From: Lysinibacillus irui
GTDB lineage: Bacteria; Bacillota; Bacilli; Bacillales_A; Planococcaceae
DNA length: 64,000 nt
Assembly: GCF_028877475.1 (NCBI RefSeq)
Contig: NZ_CP113527.1
Coordinates: 2,783,501-2,847,500, forward strand
Direction: 5' to 3'
In this document: in pieces, positions 36,486 to 44,472 of the stretch
How the letters are laid out: each line of letters starts with the position of its first letter
Numbering within the stretch: the stretch's first letter is position 1
Notes under the pieces: model-generated
The model's input: only the letters and a program-made list of their open reading frames with translations
Databases searched by the model: none
Told to the model about the DNA's origin: nothing
Made by a program: the position numbers and the translations under genes

Positions 36486-37061
36486 CTATTTCACCAAAAT
36501 TCGCGTATTTGCTATGTATATTGTGTCTCCATTACCTAATGGGTAAGGGATCTCTTGTTTCAATCTATTTTTAACGCGCTTATTAGCTTTTTTTAAGCCA
36601 ACACCATTTACAGAATCTATATCCTCTATATACCAAATTCCAGCTACACAATTTAATACAGCATGCTCATAATTCACAAGAGATTCATATTCCGTTCCAC
36701 ACAAATCAATATCTGCCTTATGTTCAGCTGTACTTTTCCCGATAAGCAATGAAATTTGATCACCCAGCTCCCATTCATCTACTTCCATCCCACGTTCATT
36801 AAGAAGTACTAGCTTTGAAATGTCGTTGTTTGTCTTAGCTTGAGTGAGTGATTTTGCCTCGTACTTGAGAGAACCATAAATAATAGCAAGTATCACCATT
36901 ACGGTTCCGATAACAAATTTTAAAAGGACTTCCTGATTCATAACAAAAACATATAGGATAAAAAAGAAGGCAATTGTGATAATAATAATATCGATGATTC
37001 TTATAAACATTTTTTTCCTTGCATTGTCACTATAATCTTTACTTGAATATGGTTCCTGCAT
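36486..37061 (-). CDS. Membrane FHA-domain protein
   Basis: 191 residues. Two transmembrane helices (IIDIIIITIAFFFILYVFV and LKFVIGTVMVILAIIYG) make a hairpin in the first 65 residues. A diverged FHA domain follows (ISLLIGKSTAEHKADIDL, YESLVNYEHAVLNCV, GIWYIEDIDSVNGVGLKK). The usual GR and S-x-x-H are GK and N-YEH, so phosphothreonine binding may be weak. It could anchor the apparatus at the membrane. GGAGGGAGTG precedes the start. Confidence 0.82.
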   Translation of the reverse strand: MQEPYSSKDYSDNARKKMFIRIIDIIIITIAFFFILYVFVMNQEVLLKFVIGTVMVILAIIYGSLKYEAKSLTQAKTNNDISKLVLLNERGMEVDEWELGDQISLLIGKSTAEHKADIDLCGTEYESLVNYEHAVLNCVAGIWYIEDIDSVNGVGLKKANKRVKNRLKQEIPYPLGNGDTIYIANTRILVK

Positions 37062-37090
37062 ATAATCACACTCCCTCCTGCCATTTTGAA

Positions 37091-37525
37091 TTATTTATTA
37101 AAGAAACGTTCGAATAAATCTGTAGTATCAAGAGGATTCTTCTTATTTTTCTTATGTAACGTTGAGGACGTCTCTTTTGTTTTAGGATTAAAGCCAAAGA
37201 AATGCTCAAAGTTTTTTTCAATATTGTTCATATTAAAATCTGGCCTCTGTGCAGTCGACTGTTGACTTGTCGATTGCTTATTAGCTGAGTGTTCATTATT
37301 CCAACTTTGCGCAGTACCATCTAGTCGAGCATCATAGGCCTTCCTAGCAGCTTCATCCTTCAAAACTTTATATGCCTCTGTGACTTCTAAGAAAATTTTT
37401 TCAGATTCTTTGTTTCCTCCGCTTACATCAGGATGATGCTTTTTTGAAAGCTTTCGATAAGCGAGCTTTATTTGATCTTGTGTCGCGTCTTTACTAACAC
37501 CTAATGTGTCATAATGTGTTTTCAT
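37091..37525 (-). CDS. J-domain (DnaJ-like) co-chaperone
   Basis: 144 residues from ATG 37525 (GGGGATGAAAAG upstream; a TTG ten codons earlier is less likely). [40 protein letters not shown] and [20 protein letters not shown] give a complete J domain with HPD. The rest is Gln/Ser/Asn-rich and ends [16 protein letters not shown]. There is no zinc-finger or C-terminal substrate domain, so it is not a housekeeping DnaJ. Its likely partner is the Hsp70-like protein 28765-31413. Confidence 0.88.
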   Translation of the reverse strand: MKTHYDTLGVSKDATQDQIKLAYRKLSKKHHPDVSGGNKESEKIFLEVTEAYKVLKDEAARKAYDARLDGTAQSWNNEHSANKQSTSQQSTAQRPDFNMNNIEKNFEHFFGFNPKTKETSSTLHKKNKKNPLDTTDLFERFFNK

Positions 37526-37557
37526 CTTTTCATCCCCAGTACTAGGATTATTCAAAA

Positions 37558-37593
37558 ATTATCTAAGGAGCTATATTAAGCCCCTTAGATAAT
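37558..37593 (-). terminator. Attenuating terminator after the tube gene
   Basis: ATTATCTAAGG pairs perfectly with CCTTAGATAAT (11 bp) and is followed on the minus strand by TTTTTG. It lies 21 bases past the tube stop. It should let the tube mRNA be far more abundant than the downstream genes, as a tube polymer needs. Confidence 0.78.
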
Positions 37594-37614
37594 TTTTAGT
37601 GTGCTATCTCACTC

Positions 37615-38040
37615 TTAGACAGCGTAGCCGCCTTCGATTTTTGCCAAGTCTGTTTTGTCTTTCTTTTGTTTAACAAATAAGAAGAATTCACCAATACCTT
37701 CTGTGTCACCGAATCTTTCTGTATAGTCCACCACAAAAGCGTTCGGGAAATGAATTTTTCTTACTACTTGATCTGCTGAAACAACTTCTAATGTCACTTT
37801 ACGGTAACAGTCAGCCTTTTCAGCTGGTACTAATGACCATAAACCTAATTTCATCGTATCATCAGAATTGTCACCATCAGTTGCTGTAAGAATTTTACCT
37901 CTTACTTTTAAAGTGGCTCCAACATCTGTAGAACGTGCGTTAGAGTCATTTGGCGTATCTGTTTCATATTCAACAGACATAATACTTTCTAACCCTAGTT
38001 CAATTGCCTCTGATCCTTCTACTTTTAATACAAAACCCAT
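37615..38040 (-). CDS. Hcp-like tube protein
   Basis: 141 residues. MGFVLKVEGSEAIELGLESI starts the chain, then VEYETDTPNDSNARSTDVGA, LKVRGKILTA, and VSADQVVRKIHFPNAFVVDY, ERFGDTEGIGEFFLFVKQKK. This beta-rich layout with a central Arg/Asn-Ala-Arg turn and the AFVVDY strand matches the small Hcp/tail-tube-like proteins of Bacillota that databases often mislabel as proteases. A perfect TAGGAGGG precedes the ATG. It is the predicted inner tube through which effectors pass. Position next to the sheath candidate supports this. Confidence 0.75.
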   Translation of the reverse strand: MGFVLKVEGSEAIELGLESIMSVEYETDTPNDSNARSTDVGATLKVRGKILTATDGDNSDDTMKLGLWSLVPAEKADCYRKVTLEVVSADQVVRKIHFPNAFVVDYTERFGDTEGIGEFFLFVKQKKDKTDLAKIEGGYAV

Positions 38041-38176
38041 TCTTATTCCCTCCTAATATTTTTTGAATCTTCTGTTCATAAGATGAAAGTTTTGAACACT
38101 TGCTGTTTTCATTTCTCAATAAAACATCGAGAAATATGTAACACTCCATCTTAATGAAGATTCATATTTATGTTAA

Positions 38177-38230
38177 AAGATTTAAAAAATCTTAAACATA
38201 CGACTGAAAAATTGAATAATTGTATGTTTA
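38177..38230 (-). terminator. Two weak hairpins between sheath and tube genes
   Basis: TAAACATAC/GTATGTTTA (38193-38230) and AAGATTT/AAATCTT (38177-38193) lie 6 bases after the sheath stop. The remaining 130 bases up to the tube SD hold no gene. They may be a weak terminator or a processing site that separates sheath and tube mRNA levels. Confidence 0.4.
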
Positions 38231-38236
38231 AACTTG

Positions 38237-40405
38237 TTAGGCTTTAACAGCACTAGTTCCTTTTGTAATCATCACTTCTAAATTCTTCACATTACCATTA
38301 AACACAAGGTCAATTTGACACGTGCTCGTTTTCTCATCGATAATGTAGCCGATATCATCTCCATCTTGGATAATGGAGTTGACATAGCCTTTATCATTCA
38401 GCCATTTACTTTTTTGACTACTTGGATTATTACTGAAGAACCTAACAATATTTTCATGCTTAAAGTCACCTGATTGGAATCGTAAAATTCTTTCAATATA
38501 CGTACTCACCTGTGTTTTGTAGATGGAATCGAATCCATCCTCTTCCATCGCTAAGCTTCTAGCTTTATAGACAGTAATACGTTTAATATCTTTATCTTGA
38601 AGCTGAGCATTTTCTGAAGAGAACACAAAGCCAAAGCTTCTGCTGTTAATCGCATCTTTAATATTATTCGTAAATCCTGAGATTTCCTTTGCCATTGTTG
38701 TAACAGCTCTAAGTGAGTGATCCCCAGCTTCAATATCGAATCGTACGCCAGGATAATTTCTCTGAACATTTCTAAACGACTCTTTTAAATATTCTGGACA
38801 TTGATAAGCTGAAACGATACCGGCAGCTACATAGCTAGCACCGACATAGACCCCTTCAATCCATAGCTTTAAAATATCTTCCTTTTCCTTAGATAATCGT
38901 GCACCATTTTCAGTAGTGTACATTCTCGCATCAATAACGACACCCGATTTATCCTTTGGAATTATGGTGAAGTTCGGTAAGCACGGTATCGCAAACTCAC
39001 TATAGTCTTTTCGAACAAGCACAGAGCATTTATCAATCAGACGATCTATCCCTGCGGTTGCAATGCCGTTGAATGTTGTTTCTTCCTCCGCCATGAAGTT
39101 GAAGAAAACCTGAACTTTGTAATCTTTTATCGTATCTAGAAGAATCGATAGGGATTCCATTGTGTTGCCTTCTTGTTTGGCAACCTTATCGTTCCCTTTA
39201 AACCGTGATCGGCTTACCTTCATTTTTCCAGTAGCCTCTAGTTCTAGTGCAGGAACAATGCCATACCACACCGTATCCGTAAAGTCATTTTTAGAGTTTA
39301 CTGTATTTAAATACGTACGTAACCGTGGTAGATTATTACTTTTTACGAGCATATCGAGCTTAGTGTTTGTCACAAGCAATGATGGCTGCATCCCTTTATT
39401 TTTCGTTGTGTACTGATCAAAGTACATTTTGATGCCTAATAGCTTTTCCACTAAAGGCTTGACCGTTTTTACAAATTCATCCTTCGCATTCTTATAGAAC
39501 TCAAGGTATGTATTGTAATTTTGAACTTCTGTTTCCACATCAAATTCGGCTTTCACAGCTGGTAGAGGTGAGAACGTTCTTACAACTAAATCTTTTACAT
39601 AGGAAGAAGGAGATTCTGTAATCGCCTCATAATCCTCTTCAAAAACAGTACTTAAACCATAGTTACTATTTTCTTCAATCACCATAAGTTCCGAGCTATT
39701 GTTTTGAGGTGCCTCAATAATTTTCAACTCACCATTGTCACCAATAGAAAGGGTCCCAATTTGTAATTTTTCGGATTCCCCCTCATCCTGATTAACACCT
39801 AACAATAATCTAGTTTTAATATCCTCGATTGCTAAAGGTAGCATGGCCATGACATTGTTGTAATTTTTACTTGCTACTTCAAACATTAGATTTAGTTTGT
39901 CCCCTGTATCCAATTTTTTTGGATCACCATCATCTAATTTCTCATATTCACCATACAAGTAATGGATTTCTTTTCTGACTTGTCGAATGTCGTCCATGAC
40001 TTTCTTAGGAGAGATCATATCAAGTAGATTTTCAAATTTAAAATCGACATTCGTAATGCCCTGACTTCTTTTTGTATCAATGAGGGTGAAGAGCATCTTT
40101 AAAAAATCATTATTTTGATCGATTGCTATTTCAGAAATACAGTCTTCTTGAATTCCTTCAGGTTTTTTCAGGGTATACATTACCTTTTGATTAGCAGCAT
40201 TGTAGAATGAATAAACCGTTGGAGAAAACTTATCTAAAAATTCATCAAAGCTTTTGACAAGAAGATATTGATTAATTTCTTTAATCTTTTCATCACTTAG
40301 ACTGTCAATCCCCTTTACATCACCAACAAGCGTAATTAAGTCCATCTTTTCAGGATTAATTTCCTCAAATAGCATGGTTCTGTTTGTTTGACTAATAATC
40401 TCCAT
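38237..40405 (-). CDS. Sheath-like large structural protein
   Basis: 722 residues. No signal peptide or membrane segment. The N-terminal 150 residues are helical (LSDEKIKEINQYLLVKSFDE), a central linker is acidic, and the C-terminal 400 residues alternate strands and helices (VQVFFNFMAEEETTFNGIAT, FAIPCLPNFTIIPKDKSGVV, EGVYVGASYVAAGIVSAYQC, DIKRITVYKARSLAMEEDGF). The gene begins the operon immediately before the tube gene, the position of the sheath in contractile systems. T6SS sheaths use two proteins (TssB/TssC); a single 722-residue chain would be a fusion-like variant. The start has an SD 30 bases away with a hairpin in between (see 40403-40439). Confidence 0.6.
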   Translation of the reverse strand: MEIISQTNRTMLFEEINPEKMDLITLVGDVKGIDSLSDEKIKEINQYLLVKSFDEFLDKFSPTVYSFYNAANQKVMYTLKKPEGIQEDCISEIAIDQNNDFLKMLFTLIDTKRSQGITNVDFKFENLLDMISPKKVMDDIRQVRKEIHYLYGEYEKLDDGDPKKLDTGDKLNLMFEVASKNYNNVMAMLPLAIEDIKTRLLLGVNQDEGESEKLQIGTLSIGDNGELKIIEAPQNNSSELMVIEENSNYGLSTVFEEDYEAITESPSSYVKDLVVRTFSPLPAVKAEFDVETEVQNYNTYLEFYKNAKDEFVKTVKPLVEKLLGIKMYFDQYTTKNKGMQPSLLVTNTKLDMLVKSNNLPRLRTYLNTVNSKNDFTDTVWYGIVPALELEATGKMKVSRSRFKGNDKVAKQEGNTMESLSILLDTIKDYKVQVFFNFMAEEETTFNGIATAGIDRLIDKCSVLVRKDYSEFAIPCLPNFTIIPKDKSGVVIDARMYTTENGARLSKEKEDILKLWIEGVYVGASYVAAGIVSAYQCPEYLKESFRNVQRNYPGVRFDIEAGDHSLRAVTTMAKEISGFTNNIKDAINSRSFGFVFSSENAQLQDKDIKRITVYKARSLAMEEDGFDSIYKTQVSTYIERILRFQSGDFKHENIVRFFSNNPSSQKSKWLNDKGYVNSIIQDGDDIGYIIDEKTSTCQIDLVFNGNVKNLEVMITKGTSAVKA

Positions 40406-40439
40406 TCAGTCGGCCGTATGATTATACAGCCATCCCTCC
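40403..40439 (-). promoter_or_regulatory. Split ribosome binding site bridged by a hairpin
   Basis: The SD GGAGGG (40439-40434) is 28 bases from the ATG (40405-40403), too far for normal initiation. Between them GGCTGTAT (40431-40424) and ATACGGCC (40419-40412) form an 8-bp stem with an AATC loop. If this hairpin folds, only 8 bases (AT plus GACTGA) separate SD and ATG, the ideal spacing. An in-frame TGA sits directly before the ATG, so no upstream start is possible. Confidence 0.7.
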
Positions 40440-40503
40440 TTTTTACATCGGATTTCGAGTAAGCATAATCATCTGCGAGAAGTAACTTAAAATTAACTTT
40501 TTA

Positions 40504-40570
40504 GTTATAAAATTCCATTAACAGAAAAAGAAACTGCAGTTTAGCTAAACTGAAGTTAAAATTTTATAAC
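40504..40570 (-). promoter_or_regulatory. Dyad element in the operon leader
   Basis: GTTATAAAATT (40504-40514) and AATTTTATAAC (40560-40570) form an 11-bp outer stem. Inside lies CAGTTTAGCTAAACTG (40537-40552), a perfect 16-base palindrome with no loop. It sits between the promoter and the sheath start. A loop-free palindrome suits a protein operator; the outer stem suits a leader RNA. Confidence 0.6.
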
Positions 40571-40612
40571 CATTTTATCTACATCACAAATGACATTATG
40601 TATCACAAAGTA

Positions 40613-40640
40613 ACTATACAATATCTTAATTTATTGTCAA
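40613..40640 (-). promoter_or_regulatory. Sigma-A promoter of the injection-system operon
   Basis: TTGACA (40640-40635) and TATAGT (40618-40613) are 16 bases apart on the minus strand. Transcription would start near 40606 and leave a leader of about 200 bases. It lies between the kinase terminator and the sheath gene, so the operon and the kinase are separate units. Confidence 0.75.
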
Positions 40641-40769
40641 TATTTACATTAGAATATTTTGTTAATTAAAATGTAAATGGATAGGTTTATAGGAAAAATT
40701 AAACATAATAAATTTTATGATATTTCTTTAGGAAAAATGTAGTTTTCCACTTTTTTTTATTATAAAAAG

Positions 40770-40806
40770 ACAGCCTAAGGTGAATTTCTTAACCCCCTTA
40801 GGCTGT
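40770..40806 (-). terminator. Terminator of the kinase gene
   Basis: ACAGCCTAAGG pairs perfectly with CCTTAGGCTGT and is followed on the minus strand by CTTTTTATAA. It is 60 bases after the kinase stop codon. Confidence 0.85.
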
Positions 40807-40867
40807 ACAGAGCTCTTAGCTTACACTACAAAATGATAATATCGGATTACTTCTTCTAGATAATTGG

Positions 40868-41791
40868 TCATTTAGAATTATTTACCTTAAAATAGTTCCT
40901 TATCCTATTGACAAATTTTTCAACAGTTATTACCCACTTCATGATTTGTAGGGAAGGACATCGTTTTTTTACTTGCACTGCCAACCCCCACATAATGATG
41001 TAGGATAAAAGAATACTTACACTTTTATTATGCTCTTTTACTTGTTCAATTTTATCCTCAATAAGCCGCTGAGAAACATCAGGCGGAATACTATTTGTCA
41101 TTGAATAGTAAAATGTTGCTGCAAAACTATAAATATCGGTATAGACACCTTGCGCGGACTTATTAGAATATTGCTCAAGCGGGGAGTAACCTGAGCTTGT
41201 AAAAATTTGATAATCTGTAGCTGTTTTATAAAAAACAGCGGAACCAAAATCTAGTAAAAATGGATTACCTTCTGAATCTATCATAATATTACTTGGCTTA
41301 ATGTCACGGTGGAGAATCCCCTGTTTATGTACATAACATAGCGCATCTATTAAAGGGAGAAAGATACTTGTGTATAAATGGTCTCGATCATGGACAGGAA
41401 AATCCTTTAAATATTCATCTAATAGTTTTCCTTCATAATAATCCATAACAATATAAATCGATCCATTTTCCTCAAAATGCTCAACATATTTTACAATATT
41501 AGGATGATTTATTTGCTGCATAATGACTGCTTCATTAAGAAAAATTTCTTTTAGGCCTTCAAATTTTTGCTTTGTTGAAGGCAAACGATTAATGATTGTT
41601 CTATTATCTAAATCCCGTAAAGCCATTTCTTTTGGAAAGAATTCTTTAACAATGAGTCGCTTTTCACTATTATTATTTTCCGCAAGATAGACGATGGATA
41701 ATTTACTAGTAGCAAGAACTTCTTTTATTTTGTATGTATTATTCAGAACACTATTTATCGGTAAGCTCAATTCACATTGAGTTGCTTGCAT
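40868..41791 (-). CDS. Ser/Thr protein kinase (PpkA-like)
   Basis: 307 residues. The kinase core is complete: VLATSKLSIVYLAENNNSEK (a Gly-poor P-loop), LIVKEFFPKEMALRD (catalytic Lys), EAVIMQQINHPNIVKYVEHF, ILHRDIKPSNIMIDSEG (HRD loop) and FLLDFGSAVFY (DFG). The VKEFFPKEMALR stretch is typical of the kinases found with T6SSs and related machines. The C-terminal part (about 260-307) is short and has no PASTA or sensor domain, only a hydrophobic helix-like SILLSYIIMWGLAVQ. GGGGG precedes the ATG. It lies upstream of, and is transcribed toward, the apparatus operon. Confidence 0.88.
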   Translation of the reverse strand: MQATQCELSLPINSVLNNTYKIKEVLATSKLSIVYLAENNNSEKRLIVKEFFPKEMALRDLDNRTIINRLPSTKQKFEGLKEIFLNEAVIMQQINHPNIVKYVEHFEENGSIYIVMDYYEGKLLDEYLKDFPVHDRDHLYTSIFLPLIDALCYVHKQGILHRDIKPSNIMIDSEGNPFLLDFGSAVFYKTATDYQIFTSSGYSPLEQYSNKSAQGVYTDIYSFAATFYYSMTNSIPPDVSQRLIEDKIEQVKEHNKSVSILLSYIIMWGLAVQVKKRCPSLQIMKWVITVEKFVNRIRNYFKVNNSK

Positions 41792-42080
41792 TTTTGCTCT
41801 TTCCCCCTTATAAGCTTTGATAACCTATCATGCAAATATAGATCAAATTATCTACGTTTTAACTAAAATACAAATTAATGTAAGTATACCAATTTATATC
41901 TTTTTATTAAATAGTTTTTAACGAGCTAATACATTCTTGCCATTTGAAGTGGCATCTGCCCTCTATGCATATTCTATCTCTTTATTTCGGTACATCTATT
42001 TGACGTTTTGATTTTTTATCCATTTCCTAGCTAAGAATTTCTTAGTACATTAGTAAGTTGAATTTTATTCACAAAAAAAG

Positions 42081-42110
42081 CTTAAATCACATTAATAGGT
42101 GATTCAAGCA
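42081..42110 (-). terminator. Terminator-like hairpin in the 41792-42431 gap
   Basis: GCTTGAATCAC and GTGATTTAAGC (one mismatch), followed on the minus strand by seven T. It lies 320 bases after the endonuclease V stop and before the kinase. The rest of this 640-base gap is AT-rich; I see no gene in it. Confidence 0.6.
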
Positions 42111-42431
42111 GTTGATTTCAAAAGATAATCTAGCAATTTATTTTTGCGAGATATTTATTTTATGTAGATTATAGTTGTATTTATAAAAAACAGATTCCTC
42201 TTTTGGATATACTCTGAACACATTACTTAAGGGTCTTTATGTTTTTTATCGTAAACTTCCCAATTATGTATTTGAAAATAAAAAGCACTTTTCTACAGGT
42301 TCATTTATTTACTAAGTTTATAATGTTGTAGAGTTATTTTATATTACCTGTAAGACACCTTTTATTAAATCTATGAGTAACCAAAAAACTCCTACTAATA
42401 CCCTAACAAATGGACGTTACTATGTTTGAAT

Positions 42432-43109
42432 CTATTGAGTATATTTTCTTCTACTCTCATGAGTAGCTAAATCTGCATAACGTGTCGTAATTGGTAATCG
42501 ACTATTTTTTTCTACAAAATGTAGAGTTATTTTTATTGAAGTCTCTAAATCGATCCAGTTACCGCATGAAATAAAAATGGGCTTTACATCCTTTCTTGTT
42601 CTCAAAACTGCCCCATATACTTCCCCATCAACCTTAATATAAGTAAAATCACCCATTACATTTTTTGGCATTTGAAAATCGGTATTTTTTATCTTCAAGT
42701 AACTTTTAGCAACACCTATTGTAGGTTTCTTCAAATAAAAAGAAGCATGTGTTGCGATCCCCATATGTCTATAATGAAGATAACCATTTCCATCAAACAT
42801 ATAAAGATCTGGTTCACATTGCAGCTTTTTCACTGCTTCTATCACCATCGGAAGCTCCCTAAAAGCAAGATATCCTGGAATATATGGAACATCTATTTGA
42901 CCCCAATATTCTACTTCTTCTATAATTTGTTTGGTAATATAATCGATTACAACAATACAACACACTCCATAATCTTTCTTCCCCTCTGTCCAATATGCAA
43001 TATCAATTCCAGCTACTAGACGAATAGCTCCTAACTGAAAATTGTTTTCTAATGAAATCTTTGAAATCCATTTTTCTTGTTCACTTTTAAACAATTCTTC
43101 TTTTTCCAT
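42432..43109 (-). CDS. nfi: Endonuclease V
   Basis: 225 residues with the nfi pattern: RLVAGIDIAYWTEGKKDYGV (first catalytic Asp), VPYIPGYLAFRELPMVIEAV, PDLYMFDGNGYLHYRHMGIA (second Asp and DNA-binding loop), THASFYLKKPTIGVAKS and GAVLRTRKDVKPIFISCGN. The enzyme cuts near deoxyinosine and other deaminated bases. It is a core DNA repair gene, yet here it stands alone between the kinase and the toxin array, next to cassettes for three deaminase toxins. The SD is weak (GATGG). Confidence 0.9.
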   Translation of the reverse strand: MEKEELFKSEQEKWISKISLENNFQLGAIRLVAGIDIAYWTEGKKDYGVCCIVVIDYITKQIIEEVEYWGQIDVPYIPGYLAFRELPMVIEAVKKLQCEPDLYMFDGNGYLHYRHMGIATHASFYLKKPTIGVAKSYLKIKNTDFQMPKNVMGDFTYIKVDGEVYGAVLRTRKDVKPIFISCGNWIDLETSIKITLHFVEKNSRLPITTRYADLATHESRRKYTQ

Positions 43110-43249
43110 TTTCCATCATTCATCCATTCTTTCACTTTTTTTACTAGTCTTTTATGTTCTTCTTTCTTTGCCCATTAAAATAGCTAACTAAATCTAATTC
43201 TCTCTCGTTTTAAAATTATCGATCGCTTTAGGAAAATTTTCATATTATA

Positions 43250-43588
43250 TTATGAATACCACACATCGTCAGAAAATTTCTCGCCACCTTCACTAGGCTT
43301 TATATTGTTGGTGTTTATGAATATTTTTATTTCTGACTTTAACAACACCAGATCCTTACTCTCAATCACAAAGCCCCTATGGTTATTCAAACTAAAATCG
43401 ACCTCTAAATTTATATCCAACTCCCGACACCAGTCAATAAAATCATACATAATCATTGTAAAACAAATGTTAAATTTATGAACCGAAACCCAAATACCTA
43501 TTCTTTCATCGCCGAGATCTTGTTGTCGTAATTTTAAATCTCCATCTAAGAACCACTTAGTATGTTGTTGTTGCTTCTCCTCAAACAT
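43250..43588 (-). CDS. Hypothetical protein
   Basis: 112 residues: KWFLDGDLKLRQQDLGDERI, then FTMIMYDFIDWCRELDINLE and FSLNNHRGFVIESKDLVLLK. No family recognised. It is preceded by AGGAGG. Position among orphan immunity genes suggests an immunity protein that has lost its toxin. Confidence 0.5.
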   Translation of the reverse strand: MFEEKQQQHTKWFLDGDLKLRQQDLGDERIGIWVSVHKFNICFTMIMYDFIDWCRELDINLEVDFSLNNHRGFVIESKDLVLLKSEIKIFINTNNIKPSEGGEKFSDDVWYS

Positions 43589-43923
43589 TAATTTTTATCC
43601 TCCTATTCTTTGTATAAACCTGTAAAGTACATCCATTGCTGGACTTATTCTTACGCTACCATATATAACTTTTTCTGACGAACCATACTTTTCAATTCTG
43701 GAGCATGCCCTTCTTCTCTTACATATTGTTAAATATTACTTTCTTGCAATGTGTCTACCCTTCATTTCGTCAATTATGTTTTTCATACATTTCTCGTGCA
43801 ATTCAGTAGACATTCCTTCACTTTGAAGTTTGACAACCCCACTCTCAAGCATGTCAAGTCATCCAGAAATGACTCAACTTTATTATTCGATTTCTTCTGG
43901 TTTTCTAAATAAGCAAAGAATAT

Positions 43924-44290
43924 CTAGTGGCTCAAATATGCATCTCCAAACTTAAAAATGAATACCGAGTTTGAAATAAATATTACTAAATTCTCACGAT
44001 ATGCTTCTCCAATTATTACGAGCGGCTTTTTTACTCGTACCTCAAATCCCTCAAAGTCTTCTTTTTCATGTAAATCTTCTAGGCTAAAATGAAAGGTTTC
44101 CAAACTTCCATCCGGATGCTTAAATTTATATTCAACCCCACCAAATTGACTTAATGCATCAACCACTGGATTAAATACTTGATACCCCACTAAAAAATTA
44201 CTGTTCCGCTTAATTCAAACTTATTATTTGGATTCCAACCCGCTTGTAGCAATATATCTCTCGTTTCATCTGGAAAATTTTGCAATAAAT
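43924..44290 (-). pseudogene. SUKH-3 immunity gene, frameshifted
   Basis: The upstream part reads FPDETRDILLQAGWNPNNKF, the typical SUKH-3 start (L-x-x-A-G-W-x-P). A stop and frameshift near 44200 intervene. The frame then gives GYQVFNPVVDALSQFGGVEY, KKPLVIIGEAYRENLVIFIS and FKFGDAYLSH, which aligns with the intact SUKH-3 at 59199-59660. The C-terminal quarter is missing. Between 43589 and 43923 only broken coding pieces are visible. Confidence 0.68.
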
Positions 44291-44472
44291 ATTCTCCCTA
44301 TTTATAATTCTATTTACGAAAATCACTAAGCTGCCTGAATCTCATCACAATTTTCAACTGCTTAATTCCGAAACTCTCATCATCCTTTTAAGGATTTTTG
44401 GGTCATTTTCTCTCTCCGTTGATCCTTGTGCTATCTCTCTTTAAATTTAAATTACGGCATTTCACAAACAGA

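Noticed and set aside
40430..40441. Three-codon leader ATG GCT GTA TAA after the sheath SD
   Set aside because: The ATG touches the SD with no spacer, so it cannot be initiated; the hairpin explanation fits better.
17122..41791. Ordinary phage tail or prophage
   Set aside because: No capsid, portal, terminase, tape measure or lysis genes; kinase, phosphatase, FHA and Rhs genes point to a dedicated injection system.
42672..43019. Plus-strand ORF of 115 codons
   Set aside because: Antisense to endonuclease V, whose motifs are clear.
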